Source: Mastigias papua (lineage: Eukaryota > Cnidaria > Scyphozoa > Rhizostomeae > Mastigiidae). From it: a stretch of DNA of 64,000 nucleotides. Under the pieces are notes generated by a model. It did not search any database. It was not told the origin of the DNA and worked only from the letters and a program-made list of their open reading frames with translations. A program made the position numbers and the translations under genes. Shown in pieces: positions 12,340 to 25,721 of this stretch (position 1 is the stretch's first letter; the number at the start of each line of letters is the position of its first letter). Location of the stretch: contig OZ025267.1 of NCBI GenBank assembly GCA_964019165.1, forward strand, positions 855,001-919,000, given 5' to 3'.

Positions 12340-15300
12340 GTAAGTTTTTTTGACATTATATCAACCGTGCAAATCGCACTTGAGGAATTTATGTTCGTAA
12401 TATGTATTAGTTTGTTTTCTTCACTGTTGTGATGTTGCAATTCAAAACTCTCGTGCGGAAACTCTTCTTTTCGAGGCCATGCAAAACATATTAGTTAATC
12501 CGATTATTTAGAATGAAAGGTGTAGATATTTTCGGACCCGTTTATAAATTTTATCGGTCATTGTATAGTGTGTTTTATATTCAATATTTGATGATTGTAT
12601 CACAGTCTGTTTTCATAACAAGTGAAAGGATGAAATATTTAGAAACGACTGACTATAAGTTACAGAATCCTTTATTATGGTCCTGTACTTACGATCAATA
12701 CCTCTGCCAATCAGTTCTTTATATTATATTATATTATATTATATTATATTATATTATATTATATTATTTTATATTATATTATTTTATATTATATTATATT
12801 ATATTATATTTTATTATATTATATTATATTATATTATATTATATTATATTATATTATATTATATTATATTATATTATATTAAGAATATTCCAATAATAGG
12901 CGTATTTGTCGTTTGGCATTTATTTTTACAATCAGGTAAATTCAGTTTTTCTTAGCTGATGGCCTCTACTTGTTCCTTTAAGTACAAAGCGGTATTCTAT
13001 CCATGTTTCAAATTACTTTTTGACCATCAAATAGCTGACAGTTATGCAACTGTGCTTTGAGTATTTTCAACTGTGTAGCATTAAATAAGCTCGTTTTAAA
13101 ATTTTAAAGTGACTGTTGACTTTTGCCCACATCTCAAGTAGTATTCTTGCCACCTGCTAGGCTCTGAGTTCTTGTAATTATGAAAGTGGCGAATATCTTA
13201 TCGTATTTCGCGGACGGAGATATTTTTTGCATCTAGTATGCATAACTTTCGTTGATATATATATGAATTTTGACCAATACGTAAAACTGTTTGTTGATCC
13301 TGCACTGGGAGTATTTTTACAGCTACAAAAACGTACGTATATTGTCCAGTAGCCAATTCTAAATTGAGAACTTCCATTCGTGGACCCAAAGTCTTCGTAC
13401 TTTATGATTTCGAAATCAGAAAAATTGCATTATATTTAAAAACTTTGCACTTATTGATCATTTGCAGTTTTTCATCAAGTCAAATACAAAGCAATTCGAA
13501 GTTTTTCTATAAAGCTCATCAGTAATTTACAGCTGTCATTTCCCTTTGTGGTAGTTCTCTTTTCTCTCATTCGCATATGTATTATTTACAAGTTTTGACA
13601 AGATATGTTTCTATTCGACTTATGTATTTTCTTCAGCCTCGCTTTGTAACCGAGGCCGTCATTGACTCCTTCTTATCAATGGCAGATTCGCTATGACGGA
13701 AGCAAGTTATTTAATGAAATTGTTCGTGTTGACTGGATGTTCTTGAATATAGTGTGTTTCCTTGTTGTTCACATTTGCTGCTCATCTACTGTTGTTTTTA
13801 TAATTTTGCACGCGAATTTTTTGTGAATAGAGCGGCGTTTGTGAACTATTTCAACTGAAAGTGACATCTAGCGCGTATGGGAATCTCCTTCCAAGCTTGC
13901 AACATTTTTCAACGCATGCGACTTAACTATGACCGTCAAATTGAAGTTGTGGAGTGTTCTCTCTTGTTCCCTCTATTGTCTAGGCTGGAATCAACTTCAC
14001 TCCCTCTCATATTTCTTGCGTGCTGTTACTCCAGTTTTTAACATTTCTTGACTCTATCACATTCATACTTGTCTTTTTATCGTCTTTATAATCACTTGCC
14101 TGTGTCAATTTTGGGTACTTTGTTCCTTATAGTAATTTTTAATTTCATTGCTATTTTTACAGACACGTTTTAATTGAACCGTTTCCTTTCTCTGGCAATT
14201 TAGCTTTTTTCCTGATCAAATTTGATTTAATTTAATAATCATAATCAGATCACCATCTGTTTCAGCTAAGCTGTAAGGTCGGTATAAGTGAGCAAAGATC
14301 TATAAATATTTCTTTTTTGAGAATATAAGATTAGCGTTATCAAAACTACTGATTTCTTTCAAATGAACCTCGTGGAGAATGTCTTCCTCACATTCGAATT
14401 TATTTCAATCACGCTCTATTTGCCAGTTGACAGACAAATAAATTGTGAAGCTTCCTCATGTGATGTGATCTGGAATGTCTTGTCATTTCAATGAATACAC
14501 TACGTTTGCAGTGGGGCTTATAGTAAGATTGTTTTCAATTGAGATCGAGGCTTGACGTTGTTCATTTGCATTAGTGCTTCAAAGGGTTGAAACTTAGTAT
14601 TACGTTATATGGTCTCTGTATCATACGCAAATTGCACCTGGCCCCTTGGCGTAATAATCCCGAAGTATTCGTATACAAATGTCAAGGTTCATTAATTTTG
14701 AATTCATATCTTCTTTTCTGACTTTCTAAGCATTCAGTTCGATTCTGTCAGTTTTCAGAACTTACCACAATCGCAAAATTAGTATTGACTGCAATAGCAT
14801 TGAAGCTTGAAGAGAGAATTTGCTTCTAAACTGCCCAGTTTTTTGCTGAATTCTCATCATAACAGATACTAGTATGATTCTAGCTGATCATTAGTTGAAC
14901 AATTTCGTTTTTAGGGTTTGGTTGCTAGAAGTTTTCCACAGACTTTCGTGGTCTGATTGCGCCCCATCCCCCCAACTAACAGCCAAATGTCCCCCATAGG
15001 AGTAGATATGCAAATTCAACATGCTGTTGGTATACATGCATTGTTAATGCTAAAAGCCTTTAATCATTATGATAACCCCTAAATTCTGTTTAAGTAATCT
15101 TCATATCTCCTTTATAATCACGGGGGACCCCGTTTGTCTTCGTCACGGCTATGCTCTTATCTGGTTTTTATCTTTTGTTTTGGTATTAACTCATCTTGTT
15201 CCATATGTTCAGATTTGATCTTGTCTTAAAGACCATTATCCGTTCTGATTCGCTTGGAATATAGTTTTACCACAATTCTTTTTTGTTTCGTCTGGGATTC

Positions 15301-15709
15301 TTTGCTGCCTCTTCTTTACAAAACAAACGTCGCGATGGACCTTTATTCGCAGATATATGGATCCACGGATGGTGAGAATTCCTGTGTGTTTTGACCTTTA
15401 GGAGTTAAAACGCTGAATAAAATAGCTGAATTTTTTATTTGTGATATAACAATTAGGGTATTGATAATAGTCTTGAAGAATTTAGTTAGAATGGTTGAGA
15501 GTATACTGTAATACTTAAGATTTGATCCATTTTTCTTTGTTTCTTCTGCCATATCTATTTGGGATAATAGAACCAATCCTCCCCTTCTTTATCTATTGAA
15601 ATTGTAAAAGCATTAAGCAAAGGCAGGTGCGATACCTTAGTGTACTGCATTAATCAAGCACAGTTAGAAGAGCATTTCCAGATTTTTATTGGCATTTTTG
15701 TATTTTTAG
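12340..15709 (+). other. Intron of the SH3-domain gene
   Basis: Phase-2 intron of 3370 bp with donor GTAAGT at 12340 and acceptor TATTTTTAG at 15709. It contains the ATATT pentanucleotide microsatellite (12719-12881), and otherwise nothing I can name. Apparent open frames over the microsatellite are repeat artefacts. Confidence 0.7.
12719..12881. repeat. ATATT pentanucleotide microsatellite
   Basis: About 32 units of the five-base motif ATATT with a few T-insertion or T-substitution variants around 12765-12815, inside the SH3-gene intron. It is likely length-polymorphic. Confidence 0.95.
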
Positions 15710-18700
15710 GTTAAATGACGTTTCTCATCACATGGAAGAAAAGAGGGTTCAGAACAAAAGAAATCGTAGCAAGTCGGCGAGTACCTCTAGCGATTCGCAG
15801 AAGTCACGCGCGAAGGTGGAATTACCGCGCGGCAAGTCATTCAATGCCCATGGTACAAGGCAGATAATAAAAACCACTCAGGATGAAAATGTTGTCATTC
15901 TAGCGCGGACTAGCGTTATAAATGAAGGACGCAAATCAAACGTAAAGCTCAAGTCGTTTGGGGTTAGTGCGCGTTCAAAGGAGACGGCATCGAATTGTGG
16001 TGGACCTGCAGAGCCACCTAGTAGTAATGAAGGAACTCTCTCAGACAGATTACCTGAGGATTTTATAAGAAACGATGATTGTAATGATATGGAAGCTGTG
16101 GGACATGTTTCGTTAAGTGATGCCATCCAAGCGAATGCGGTTTACACTCGTTTGCAACAAAAAAAAGAAAAAGATATAGACATAACCCAAAATGGTAGCT
16201 CTTCACGCAACAATGGTTTTGACGTTGGTACCAATAGTATTGTGCTAAGTGACAATATAAATTCCAGTGCGGCAGTTACGACGTTGAAGCAAACGGTGGA
16301 AGAATCAAATAACAAGGGATCGAGTTCATGGGGAAATGAAAGAAGGAGTAATGAAGATGCGGAAAATAAAGATGAAAATGTCGAAAAAAATGAGAAGCAA
16401 GGATCAGATGTTGAAAAGCACGAAACTACTTGTGGTGGCACGGATATGGATAGGATGAAAAATGAGAACACCCCGGTTAAAGAAGGCCATCAAATTTGCC
16501 CTGTCAAAACAGACAAACAGTCATCAAATGGGGACATCAGTCATTCTGCGAAACCACTTGCTAACAATTTTGTTAAAACAGTAGCGGTTAATGCTCAAAA
16601 CAAAGCATGCGCTGAATTGTTTGCTTCGGGGAGATCTATGTCTTTCGGTGGTGATAATAAGAAAGGATCCCCGCCTGCTGTAAAACCTAAGCCGAAGATC
16701 CCAAAAAGGCCAACGGTGGAGAAAATTGCGTTGCTTCATGATTCTGAAGAAAAGGAAGAATTTGTTGCCGTCACGGAAGACACAAAAGGTAAATCGCCAC
16801 CTTTTGCTATAGGCTCAAGGGTTTGTGCAACGGAGACATCAGCTAAAGTTTGCGGTATTGCTCAACAGAACCATAGTACTTTGAGTGTAGAAAAAGACAG
16901 TACAGAATTAACCACCCAAGGACATTGTGAAACTTCTAACAACTCTCAAAATGGTGCACTTAATTTACCTAACGAAAACAAACATAGCACAACAGACAAA
17001 TGTTTGGCGGAGACTTCTGTGGACAAGGATATTAGCGCTACGCTATCAAATAATGTCGGTATTAGGACTGCATTGGGAAATGGAGACAGTCCAGTTAAAC
17101 AGTTTATTTCACCAGTTAGTAACATCGTGCAGAACACACAAGAGGATGATGTTTTCCTTGAAAATTCTACGCAGCCTCGTAATAAATCAGAATCTGAAGC
17201 TGAGAGCGCAGGGTCTTTGGATTCTCTTACTTCGTTGACATCACAAGTGACAGTTATATTTAATCCTGAAACAAAGGAATCAAAGAAGCCTCTTGTTGCT
17301 AAGGATACACCAACACCTGGCCCATTTGAATCACATGGGACAAACAGGAGACGGAAATCCACTCCTGAGCCTTATAGTAGTCATCCTGAGAGACGGCCTA
17401 AGCCGGGTAAGGCACCCCTAGGTAGTAGCGTGTTGAAACCAAAATCTCGCAAAATTAAGTCATTATATGGAAGGAGGTTGAACGCTTCACCTCCCTCAAC
17501 ACCGCCTCCGCCTCCGAAAGTTGACCATTCTGAGTCAAGTCCACCAGTAGATAAAAGCAAGAATAGGCCACCTGTACCGCCGAGAGCGCCAAGCATGTAT
17601 ATTCAGAATGACAGCGTGTCAATAGATAATAATACCCCAGAGAAAGCTCCACCACCAAGGCCATTGAAGCCTCCAATATTAAGAGACGCTCTGAACCTTG
17701 AAAAGAAAGACTGTCCTGATATGATTAAACAGCCAACAGATTCGGTATATGGCAAAGAATCTGCAACACAGAGCGATTCCGTAATGGCTGGTGAAAGTGA
17801 TTCAATTGAAATCTCGCGTGTCGTCGCTAACGGGTCCTCTGAATATATTGGAACAGCTGAAACTTTAGCAAAAGTTGATTTAAGACAGCAAGCAGTGAAT
17901 ACGAGCATTTCCCAACCGAACAAAGATTTCTCGAGAAAACTTGAATATTTTAAGGATACTATAGACAAGCCGAAACGATCGTATGCACTCTTCAAGCAAA
18001 GAAGTCTGGATTCATATCAAGAAAAAGTAGCCACTGCGCAGACAGGGACTCTGCCATCGAATTTTGCGCAGTTGAGAAAAGAAGGTGAGGAGGCGCTTCG
18101 GACTGTTTCTCGATTGAGGATGGAAAATGGGGATGTTATTGTGAATAAAAAGAAGAGTCCCGCTCCACAAAAACCAAAAAGGCCGTCATCAGTGAATATG
18201 GATAATGTTGTTATATTTGGTATTAGTGAGGTAAGTAAAGATATTGAGATTGATACACCATCGTCGAAAGGCGCAAAACTTGGCGGTCGTATACCTCCAC
18301 CCAAACCTGAAAGATCTCCATTAACCCGTAAGTCGAACACATTTGAAATTATGAAGAAATTGTCTGGTAATATTCAAACGGAAGCAAAAGAGCTGATACC
18401 AGAGGAAGTTTTGCCTGATGTTGAGCTGCGATCTATGGACTCAGAACAGTGCAAAGATTTGAAATCACCTAATGAAAAGAGGACTGTTCCTAAGAAGCCA
18501 GTCAGGACGTCATCTTTGAAACGAAGGGACCATTGCCCGATGAAAGTTGAAACTAGAAAGGAGCCAACAGTGGATGTTGTCAACGAGGAAAGTCTCACGA
18601 AAAAGGATACCGATAGTTCGTCCAATTTTAATTTAAAATGTGATGATAGTAATACAGGTAACAAAGCAGACACAAGGTTAGGAGTTGATGTTACCTGTGA

Positions 18701-20066
18701 CCATCCGTATGTAGATTCTATAGGCAAAGATGTAGAAAAAGAAAGACCAGATAATAGAACGGTTGAGAAAGAAGCTTTGGCGCATCTAGTAGATGCAGAA
18801 ATGGGTTTCAACATAAAGTTCAGTGGGCAAAAAGGAGTAGCTCAGCATATGAGTGCCATAGGGTGTGTATTCGATACATCAAGGAATCAGATTGTTGATC
18901 AAAATTGTAGCATAAATCAGGAAGTTATATCAAATGTTTATGATATTAATGGGCCTAAGAATGTGACGGATAGAGCTGAGAATTACCATGCACAACGTGA
19001 AAGAAAACACAGTTCTGTGGAGAGTACTAGCTCAGGAAGCTGGAAGAGTAATTTATCTGAAGCTTTATCGACACAGATTGATCAATTGGATCGTATCATA
19101 TTAGAGACCAGTACAGTTTTAAGCGAAGGACTGTCTGATTCCGTTTGCACTGTTGATGGTTCTGTGGAACAGGTTATGGAAGATGTAGATAATGATAGTG
19201 AAGTTGGTAGAGTTTTTGAAAATGACTACTCTGCTCCTAATACTTTGCAGGGTGACAGTAAGAATGGAGGCATTCCTAGCCAAATGGAGAGTAAAATGTT
19301 GCCTGATTCTAGTTTGAAATTGAAGGAGGATTCTAGTTTGAAATTGAAGGAGGATTCTAGTTTGAAATTGAAGGAGACTAATACAAGCTTAAACGATTCA
19401 TTGAAGGATGATAAAGAGGTGGAAAATAATTTAACTAACCTGTCTAATTCAAGTGCAGATGATATTAGAAATTTTTGTTTTCAAAAAGCTAAGCCAGGGG
19501 AGCTTATCCTTCACAGTTCTTCAAATGATAGTGCTAAGCTCACGAACACTGTACAGAATGGTCAAGATATTGAAGAGGGAAAATCTAACCACCCTCGTAT
19601 TGAAGATTTATCATTTCTCGACGGGAATTTATCCTCGCAACTACAATGTAGTGGAAAATTAGGCCCGGATGCTCCACCAAAACCTGCTAGGTCCAAATCG
19701 CTTAACAAAGTGACAAATAGTGCCTCATATTTACAAAATGATCAAGGCGCACGTAAATTACCAGATAACTCTCCTAGACTACCCGATATTGTGCCATCGC
19801 TTGAAAGCCACTCTTGTACTCTGGAAACAGATTTTAAGGAAGCTGCTAGACCGTCAATCATACGAGCTAACTCTGCACCTGAAAGACCTAGTTTACTCTA
19901 TTTTCCCCGTAAATCTCGACCTCCCATTCCATCCATATTACGTGAGAAGAAGTCAGAAAATGGTGCTGATGACGTTAATGATGGTAGCAAGGTTCAAAAT
20001 TTGCAAGAGGTTATGAAGCTGGCAGAACCTCATGAGAGTAGAAACAAGCAGGATCTCTCTTGCAAA
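15710..20066 (+). CDS. SH3-domain adaptor-like gene, large central exon
   Basis: Very large internal exon of 4357 bp, with acceptor TATTTTTAG|G at 15709 and donor AAA|GTGAGT at 20067. It is open throughout; an in-frame ATG at 15732 is internal to the model. The encoded part (about 1450 aa) is mostly disordered, Ser/Lys/Asp/Asn-rich, with many polyproline SH3-ligand motifs: a KPKPKIPKRP-type run near residue 475, PPVPPR (PxxPxR) near 775, PAPQKPKRP near 975, PPPKPERS near 1015, and APPKPARS and RPPIPS near the end. An eight-residue unit (DSSLKLKE) is repeated three times at 19306-19377. The exon ends exactly on a codon boundary (phase 0), matching the phase-0 exon at 20766. I read this as a scaffold that recruits SH3 proteins or folds back on its own SH3. 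The family is not identified; vinexin-like, SH3D19-like or unrelated cnidarian-specific proteins are alternatives. Confidence 0.85.
19306..19377 (+). repeat. 24-bp in-frame tandem repeat, three copies
   Basis: Three identical 24-bp units encode DSSLKLKE three times inside the central exon of the SH3 gene. The unit length is a multiple of three, so copy-number change keeps the frame; likely a polymorphic coding minisatellite. Confidence 0.9.
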
Positions 20067-20765
20067 GTGAGTAATTTATGCATCAGTTTTTAATAATTTT
20101 TTCTGAAATAACACTTCAAGATTTGAAATCATTATAAATTGTTCTACTATCTTTTGTAAACCCTATTGTATTTTATACAATACATTATATTTCCCGTTTT
20201 GATTACTATCTCCCTACTTCCCCTGTTTGGTAGGCACGTTACGTGAGTATTCTCCTCAATAGAATTAATTGTAAATGGATCACTGGTGCATTAATGAAAA
20301 GGAAGTCATGTTGCCAGGCAATTTCATCAAGATCATTATACTGGGACTTGCCATTGTGGAGGCTTGTCTATTTCCCTTACATCCACTGTTTACATTTGTG
20401 TTCATCTTACATAGCTTACCGACCCTTCAAGGTTGTCGTTGCAATTCGCTTTTGGGTATTTGTTGATTAATGAAGTCAGCAGCCTGACAGATGTCCTCTG
20501 CATTCTCTTACGTCACAACTTATCTCCTGACCTTCGATTTTGATGGAGGCTAATTGGTCCGATTAGAATACCACTGAACTACTTTGTAACAGGAAAATTT
20601 CCCTATCCTCCTCCATCAGCAGTACATTGCTTGTATTGATAAGTAGTGCTATACGTGCATTAAGAAGAATTCAAACCTGTTTGTTAAAATTACTTGTTAC
20701 CAATTAACATTTGTCATGCATTTATTAATCATAACAGTATATAGTACCAATCCTGTCCCTTCTAG
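20067..20765 (+). other. Second intron of the SH3-domain gene
   Basis: Phase-0 intron of 699 bp, with donor GTGAGT at 20067 and acceptor TCCCTTCTAG at 20765, which has a pyrimidine-rich lead. I see no other feature in it. Confidence 0.75.
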
Positions 20766-21296
20766 GATCCGCAGAATGAAGATCAATTTCTACTGTCAGA
20801 AAAGCCAGCTGCCCTTGCTATATATTCATTCGTTGCTGGCAGCAAAGATGAACTTAGCTTTGATTCGGGAGACACAATTGAATTACTGTCGAAAAAATCC
20901 GACGACTGGCTCGTTGGGCGATGCAATGACCGTGAAGGAAGTTTTCCTACAAGTTTTGTTGCTATTATCAACCCTTTAAGAGAAGAGAGTGATTTCGTTG
21001 CCAGAAATGTATCAAGGACACAGACAGTTTCAATTGAAAGATCGTTAAAAAGCGATTGCATCAACAACACTAGGTCATCACCTGAAGGAGGTTCAAATGT
21101 TGATGACATTAAAAAGTCTTCAGACTGTCAGAATGCAGAGTGCACGTGCACAAATGTTGGTGACTATTCAGGTGGCACTTCGGAAGATCAAACTTTAAAG
21201 CGTGGCCAAGAAGGTCTAGTTATTTGTCCGGTTAATCAAGAATGTTTGAAAGAAAATTCAGAAGAAAGAACTGGAATATTCCAGAAAGTTTCTTAA
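20766..21296 (+). CDS. SH3-domain adaptor-like gene, terminal exon with SH3 domain
   Basis: The exon starts after the acceptor CCCTTCTAG and runs in phase 0 to TAA at 21294-21296, adding 176 residues. Residues about 16-69 of the exon (about 1623-1676 of the protein) are a clear SH3 domain: an ALAIYSF strand (ALYDY position), DELSF in the RT loop, GD.IELL, a Trp in DDWLVG at the ligand surface, and the closing GSFPTSFVAI (G-x-F-P-x-x-[YF]-V). A Ser-rich tail of about 100 residues follows. The exon contains no ATG, so it is invisible to ATG-based gene finding. With exons 11876-12339 and 15710-20066 it makes a protein of about 1783 aa. The SH3 domain probably binds PxxP ligands, perhaps those in the same protein. 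Confidence 0.85.
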   Translation, partial: DPQNEDQFLLSEKPAALAIYSFVAGSKDELSFDSGDTIELLSKKSDDWLVGRCNDREGSFPTSFVAIINPLREESDFVARNVSRTQTVSIERSLKSDCINNTRSSPEGGSNVDDIKKSSDCQNAECTCTNVGDYSGGTSEDQTLKRGQEGLVICPVNQECLKENSEERTGIFQKVS

Positions 21297-23796
21297 AGGC
21301 GCAGAATTGAAACTGAATGCTTCTCTCTCCGTGTATGTTTTCATTTATTTTAATCTTGCTCATTTTGCTTACGAAACAGACATGTTTAAGCCCTCTTAAT
21401 TTGAGAGAGCCACCCCTTGCTTCTAGAAAATGATCTATTGTATCTGCCAATAATTTATCTTGTTAAATAATGGCTAAGGATTCAATGTGTTTAGCATAGA
21501 AATAGTGAGAAATGTTTATGCCAATTAACTTCTGCTATCTGGAATGTTTTTTGAATTAGTTTTACAGAATAGCTGCATATCCTTTAAGCGGAAGTTCGTT
21601 GTGTATTGCTGCATTTGGCTGTTATGTTACTTGACAATATTCTGTGTTGTAGTGGTATAGTCCTTGTGACATATGACATTTTCACACAGTTTTTTTAAAA
21701 ATTGCCACCTTGGCACCGCTTTTCCAAGTATTACTTTGTGGCACAGTGTTTTGGCCGTTTTTCTGGTAAGTTTTAATAATTTGTACCGATATCGTATAAG
21801 TTAGTTTTAAATGATCAATCACTGACTTTTTGTTCGCTTTTGTTTTGTTTTTCAGATACGGATATATGAAACATTTGTACGAATGGAAGATGTACAAATG
21901 TACAAGTACGAATGGAAGATGCTTTCTAGAGGCGATTAAGAAGCATTATGTAAGTCAGGTGGTTCGAGGTGGCAGTTTTATTGTCTACTTTCGAATTGCC
22001 TTATTTTCAAGAAAGACATTCAGCTAGGCAGAGGTTTGTTCACTTTACTTGTTTCGATGAATGACCTTAGTTGACGCAAGAGTTCATGGATTTTTGGAGG
22101 CCCCACATGGACTCCATAGGTTTCGCAGAGTTCGCGTTGAACCAAGAGCATCCTTAGTTTTGATACATTCCTTGTAAGCAGAAAGTTTCATAGATTTAGT
22201 CACTCTGTAGATTCTATATGAATAGGTGTTTGTTGTGTAGAAAGCCAGCTCTGTTTTCCAATGAGTAATCCGCTGCGTATTAGGATTTGCTTGTTGTAAT
22301 TTCTTGTTTTAATACAGATAGTACAATAATCATGAAATGCTTTTTTATTATCAAAGGATCTCAGTTAGGAATCTTTCCATTAAACTCTAATTTTCACAAG
22401 TGATGAGTTTTCTTAGTTTTGAGGGTTTGCTTGAGCTCTACTGAACTCTGTAGTAAATTAGCATAAATTTGTAATTTAAAGGATGCTCTAGTGTTCCGTG
22501 CCTCAAACAATATAGAAAAGTTTTTTATGTAAAAGGCCGTTTATTGATTAAGAGTTATGTAGTTCATAACCAAGTTCGAATCATAAGAACCAAGTCACAA
22601 TCATGAGAGAATCTTTAATTTTACGGTAGAATTTGAAAGTATTTTGCAATTCTTCTTTTTGCACATTAAGTATATGTATTTGTTCTTAGCACGAGTATTA
22701 ATATATTTTCAAATTTTTGATGATTTAGGATTATTTAAATGATTGCTTTTATCAGAATTTAATCTTAACGACTATGATATAGTCAGTTGCATTATCATGG
22801 CTGAATGTTAGACGGTGGTTTTAGAAGGGAACATTCAAAGTTGTTCATTTAACGGGATATTTTAGATTGCAAGTCTTTATAAATTATTTTATGGTCCAAT
22901 TTCAATCATAAAGAAGAATCGTCTTACCTACTTTACTACTCGGAGACGTGATAGTCTCTCTCCTAAGAGTAGGGACTATCAGGTGTATGATGTTAATTTG
23001 GACTCAGGCTATTATAGTTTCACCCTCTCCCGCCCGCCCTCACTCCCTCCCATTTCCCCACCCTCTTTACTCTTTTCACATTGAACTTGAATGGCCAATT
23101 TGCTCGAAGCAGTGTTTGTCCCTGTTTCGTAGTTATATGGCAGCATCAATATATGGCTTACAAGAAGCGTTCCTCTGTCAGCAGTGGTTGATTTCCCTCC
23201 CTAATCGATTTCCCTCCCTAATCGATTTCCCTCCCTAATCAAAAGATCTTAAAGGCTCTTCCCTTCATCCAACCAATCATATGTTTGTACATTCAACTCG
23301 TCAACATTACTGTTTAGTCATGTACGCTTTTTTAAACAGTCGTTACGAAGTCATTGTTTGGTCACATTGCTCTTAGCTGTATATTTTGCATTATCGCCCA
23401 TTCAAATTTACGTATTTTGTGTACAATTTTAAGTATGCCTCGCAGTCTCTAAGAGTCTCTGCGAGGCACACTTTCTGACCTATATTACACCATCCTGGAC
23501 TGTTTATAGAGATAATCACGTGATTTTTACTCATTCTCCGCTAGAAATGTTGTAGATTATCAATGGCATATTCGACGGTTGTGTATATTTCAATTTTTTA
23601 TGATATGCATTCAGTTGTTTGAAAGACTGTCTAGATCATAAAGCAAGCAGATCTTTATAAAGAGAGTAATTTGAACTGCCATTATTTGACCATCTTTTGT
23701 CTTTGTCTGATTTCACAGGCAATCCTAAACTATGCCGAGCGGTAGGCTCTTTGCCAGCCTTAATGTCAGCCTTAATGATACGGTTTTTACTTTTTA
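21297..23796. other. Non-coding interval downstream of the SH3 gene
   Basis: It holds the 3' UTR (end not located; no canonical AATAAA close by) and intergenic sequence. A pyrimidine-rich stretch lies near 23020-23070. Three 17-bp tandem units (23190-23240) and a short hairpin with 10-bp arms (GCCTCGCAG pairing with CTGCGAGGC, about 23434-23466) are the only structures I see. Confidence 0.4.
23190..23240. repeat. 17-bp tandem repeat, three copies
   Basis: Three consecutive copies of the unit GATTTCCCTCCCTAATC, identical on reading. Confidence 0.9.
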
Positions 23797-24026
23797 TGGC
23801 CGAATGGCCGTGTGGTTAGAGGGCTTGACTGCTGTCTGGAAGATCGATGGTTCAGGGCAAATCCTCTGGTCATAATTGGATGCTTTCTCACTGTCCGTCC
23901 AGCAGCAAATCGGTACCTGGTGGCGACACTGGATAGTTGAAGGGGGCGAGAAAAATAACTAGTCATCATACCTGACCATTCCAATGGCCCAGAATAAGTG
24001 TCCTCTCTAACCCTCCCCAACATACG
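23797..24026 (+). mobile_element. tRNA-derived SINE-like repeat
   Basis: The first about 67 bases look like a tRNA gene: a box-A-like TGGCCGTGTGGTTAGAGG and a degenerate box B (GGTTC...AATCC with a 3-nt insertion). The anticodon arm and acceptor stem do not fold as a functional tRNA. An unrelated body of about 160 bp follows. This head-plus-body layout is typical of SINEs, which are transcribed by Pol III from the internal boxes and moved by LINE machinery. The 3' limit is approximate. Confidence 0.55.
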
Positions 24027-25550
24027 GAGTTGTATATGAGATTAACCTTTACATTGTTGATTTTCATTTTTAAGAGTTTTGCAGGACGACTAATTTTATT
24101 GTAAGCATGCGCCCGTTTTTATAAGAATATAGTTGATAAGAATATCAAGGCTTTAATTCGGCGAAATTTAAGACTAATTTAGGAATAATGCAGGGTTCAA
24201 GTTCATCATGGCATAAGAATTTTCGCTAATTTGAGTTTTCTTTAGACAACAAAACAATTGTGAGTTTCAATTATCTGGCCTGGAAATCATCATGCTGATA
24301 TGATGCAACTCAGGAACTCTTGGGGGGTGTCCGTTGCTCCTTTTTTATAAAAAGAATGCAACCTACACAAGTATTAAGTCTCAAAATTGCCAAAATTTAA
24401 GAATAATTTGCGACTACTCTTAGGCTCAACATCAAAAGATTTTAAGAGTATCGAGGCTCAGCAAAAGATAAGCTATTCTTATTAAAGAAGTTGTGTTTAT
24501 AGCAAGCGCTGATGATTATTGCGAACATTGGAGAAGTCAGAACGTTTATTTGGTATTTTGAATAAGACGAGTATTGCTAGCAAAGTAAGAACCATTTTGA
24601 TGTCTGAAATGCACCAGTCACAAGAGATGGTATTTTGCAGGGTAGTCAGTGAACCCTTGTCAAAAGAACCATGTTAAACTCCAGAAAACCTTGAAAGAGA
24701 AAGAAGCTCTTCTGGAAGTTAAAAATTTTGCAGAACTATTTCGATGTAGCTACATGATTTTGAGAAAAAACGAGTTGAAAAATTTGGTGTATTTTCAACT
24801 TGTGTATGCAAGATCGGTTCATAGGTAGGTTCACTGGGTACAAAATTGATTTCAGATTTGCTATGCGATGTCGCGAATCTTTCTTCAAGAAAATAAAACA
24901 TTATTGCGATTTAGTTACAATGTTGCTAAGTGAAGAATCACATTTGTCACCATTTGATTTCCATGTGAATCTTGCACGTCGATGCCTGTTGAGGCCGACA
25001 GTTTCCATAAGGGAACTGTATTCACACATCGAGTAGTAATAGCTCTTTTAACAGTTAGGCCTAGTTCTTGTGGGTGAGAGTGAAACTTTTGCTCCATTTC
25101 TGTAGTTCTCCAAGGAAACAGAAAACATTCTTTAAGAATTGGAACACAATACCAGAGAGGATATTACAACTGCGCCTTAAATTATATCATTTGGTTTATT
25201 TTGTAAAACAATACGGCTGGCAAAAGGTTTACAAAACGACCTGTGTTAACCAAATATTTCCACCACTGTTGCAACATAATATATGAGTGTATTTGCTTCA
25301 CATACAAATGTTTGTGCTTCAACTGAAAGAGGATCGTTGATATTGATTTTGAAGCAGTATTGTTCTCTAGGTTTTCCCTTCATAGATATTGCACGCAAAA
25401 ATGAACACACAATACTTTGAAGTGTCATTGTAACATTTCTGCTTTAAAATAAATGAATATTTATATATAATAAATGATGAAGACGCAAGTTGAAACGTTT
25501 TAAAAAGTTGAAGTTTTTTCTGGAATTCTATGTATTATTCTAAAAAATAT

Positions 25551-25552
<2 letters not shown>
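24027..25552. other. Non-coding interval
   Basis: No gene or recognisable repeat. Short open frames (for example near 24800-25036) lack motif or splice support. Confidence 0.4.

Positions 25553-25619
<67 letters not shown>
25553..25619. repeat. (TA)n microsatellite
   Basis: Uninterrupted TA dinucleotide tract of about 67 bp, followed by a short second TA run at 25627-25641. Confidence 0.95.
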
Positions 25620-25623
<4 letters not shown>

Positions 25624-25721
25624 TATGTATATATATATATAATAATAAGTCAAAGCCGCACTAACTTAGTATATAAATAAAACATAGAGAATTCAAAAAT
25701 ATACCTTCTTCTGTTGTAAAC

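Noticed and set aside
12513..12955. Open frames rich in Ile/Leu/Tyr over the ATATT repeat
   Set aside because: They are translations of the pentanucleotide microsatellite, with no flanking splice or motif support.
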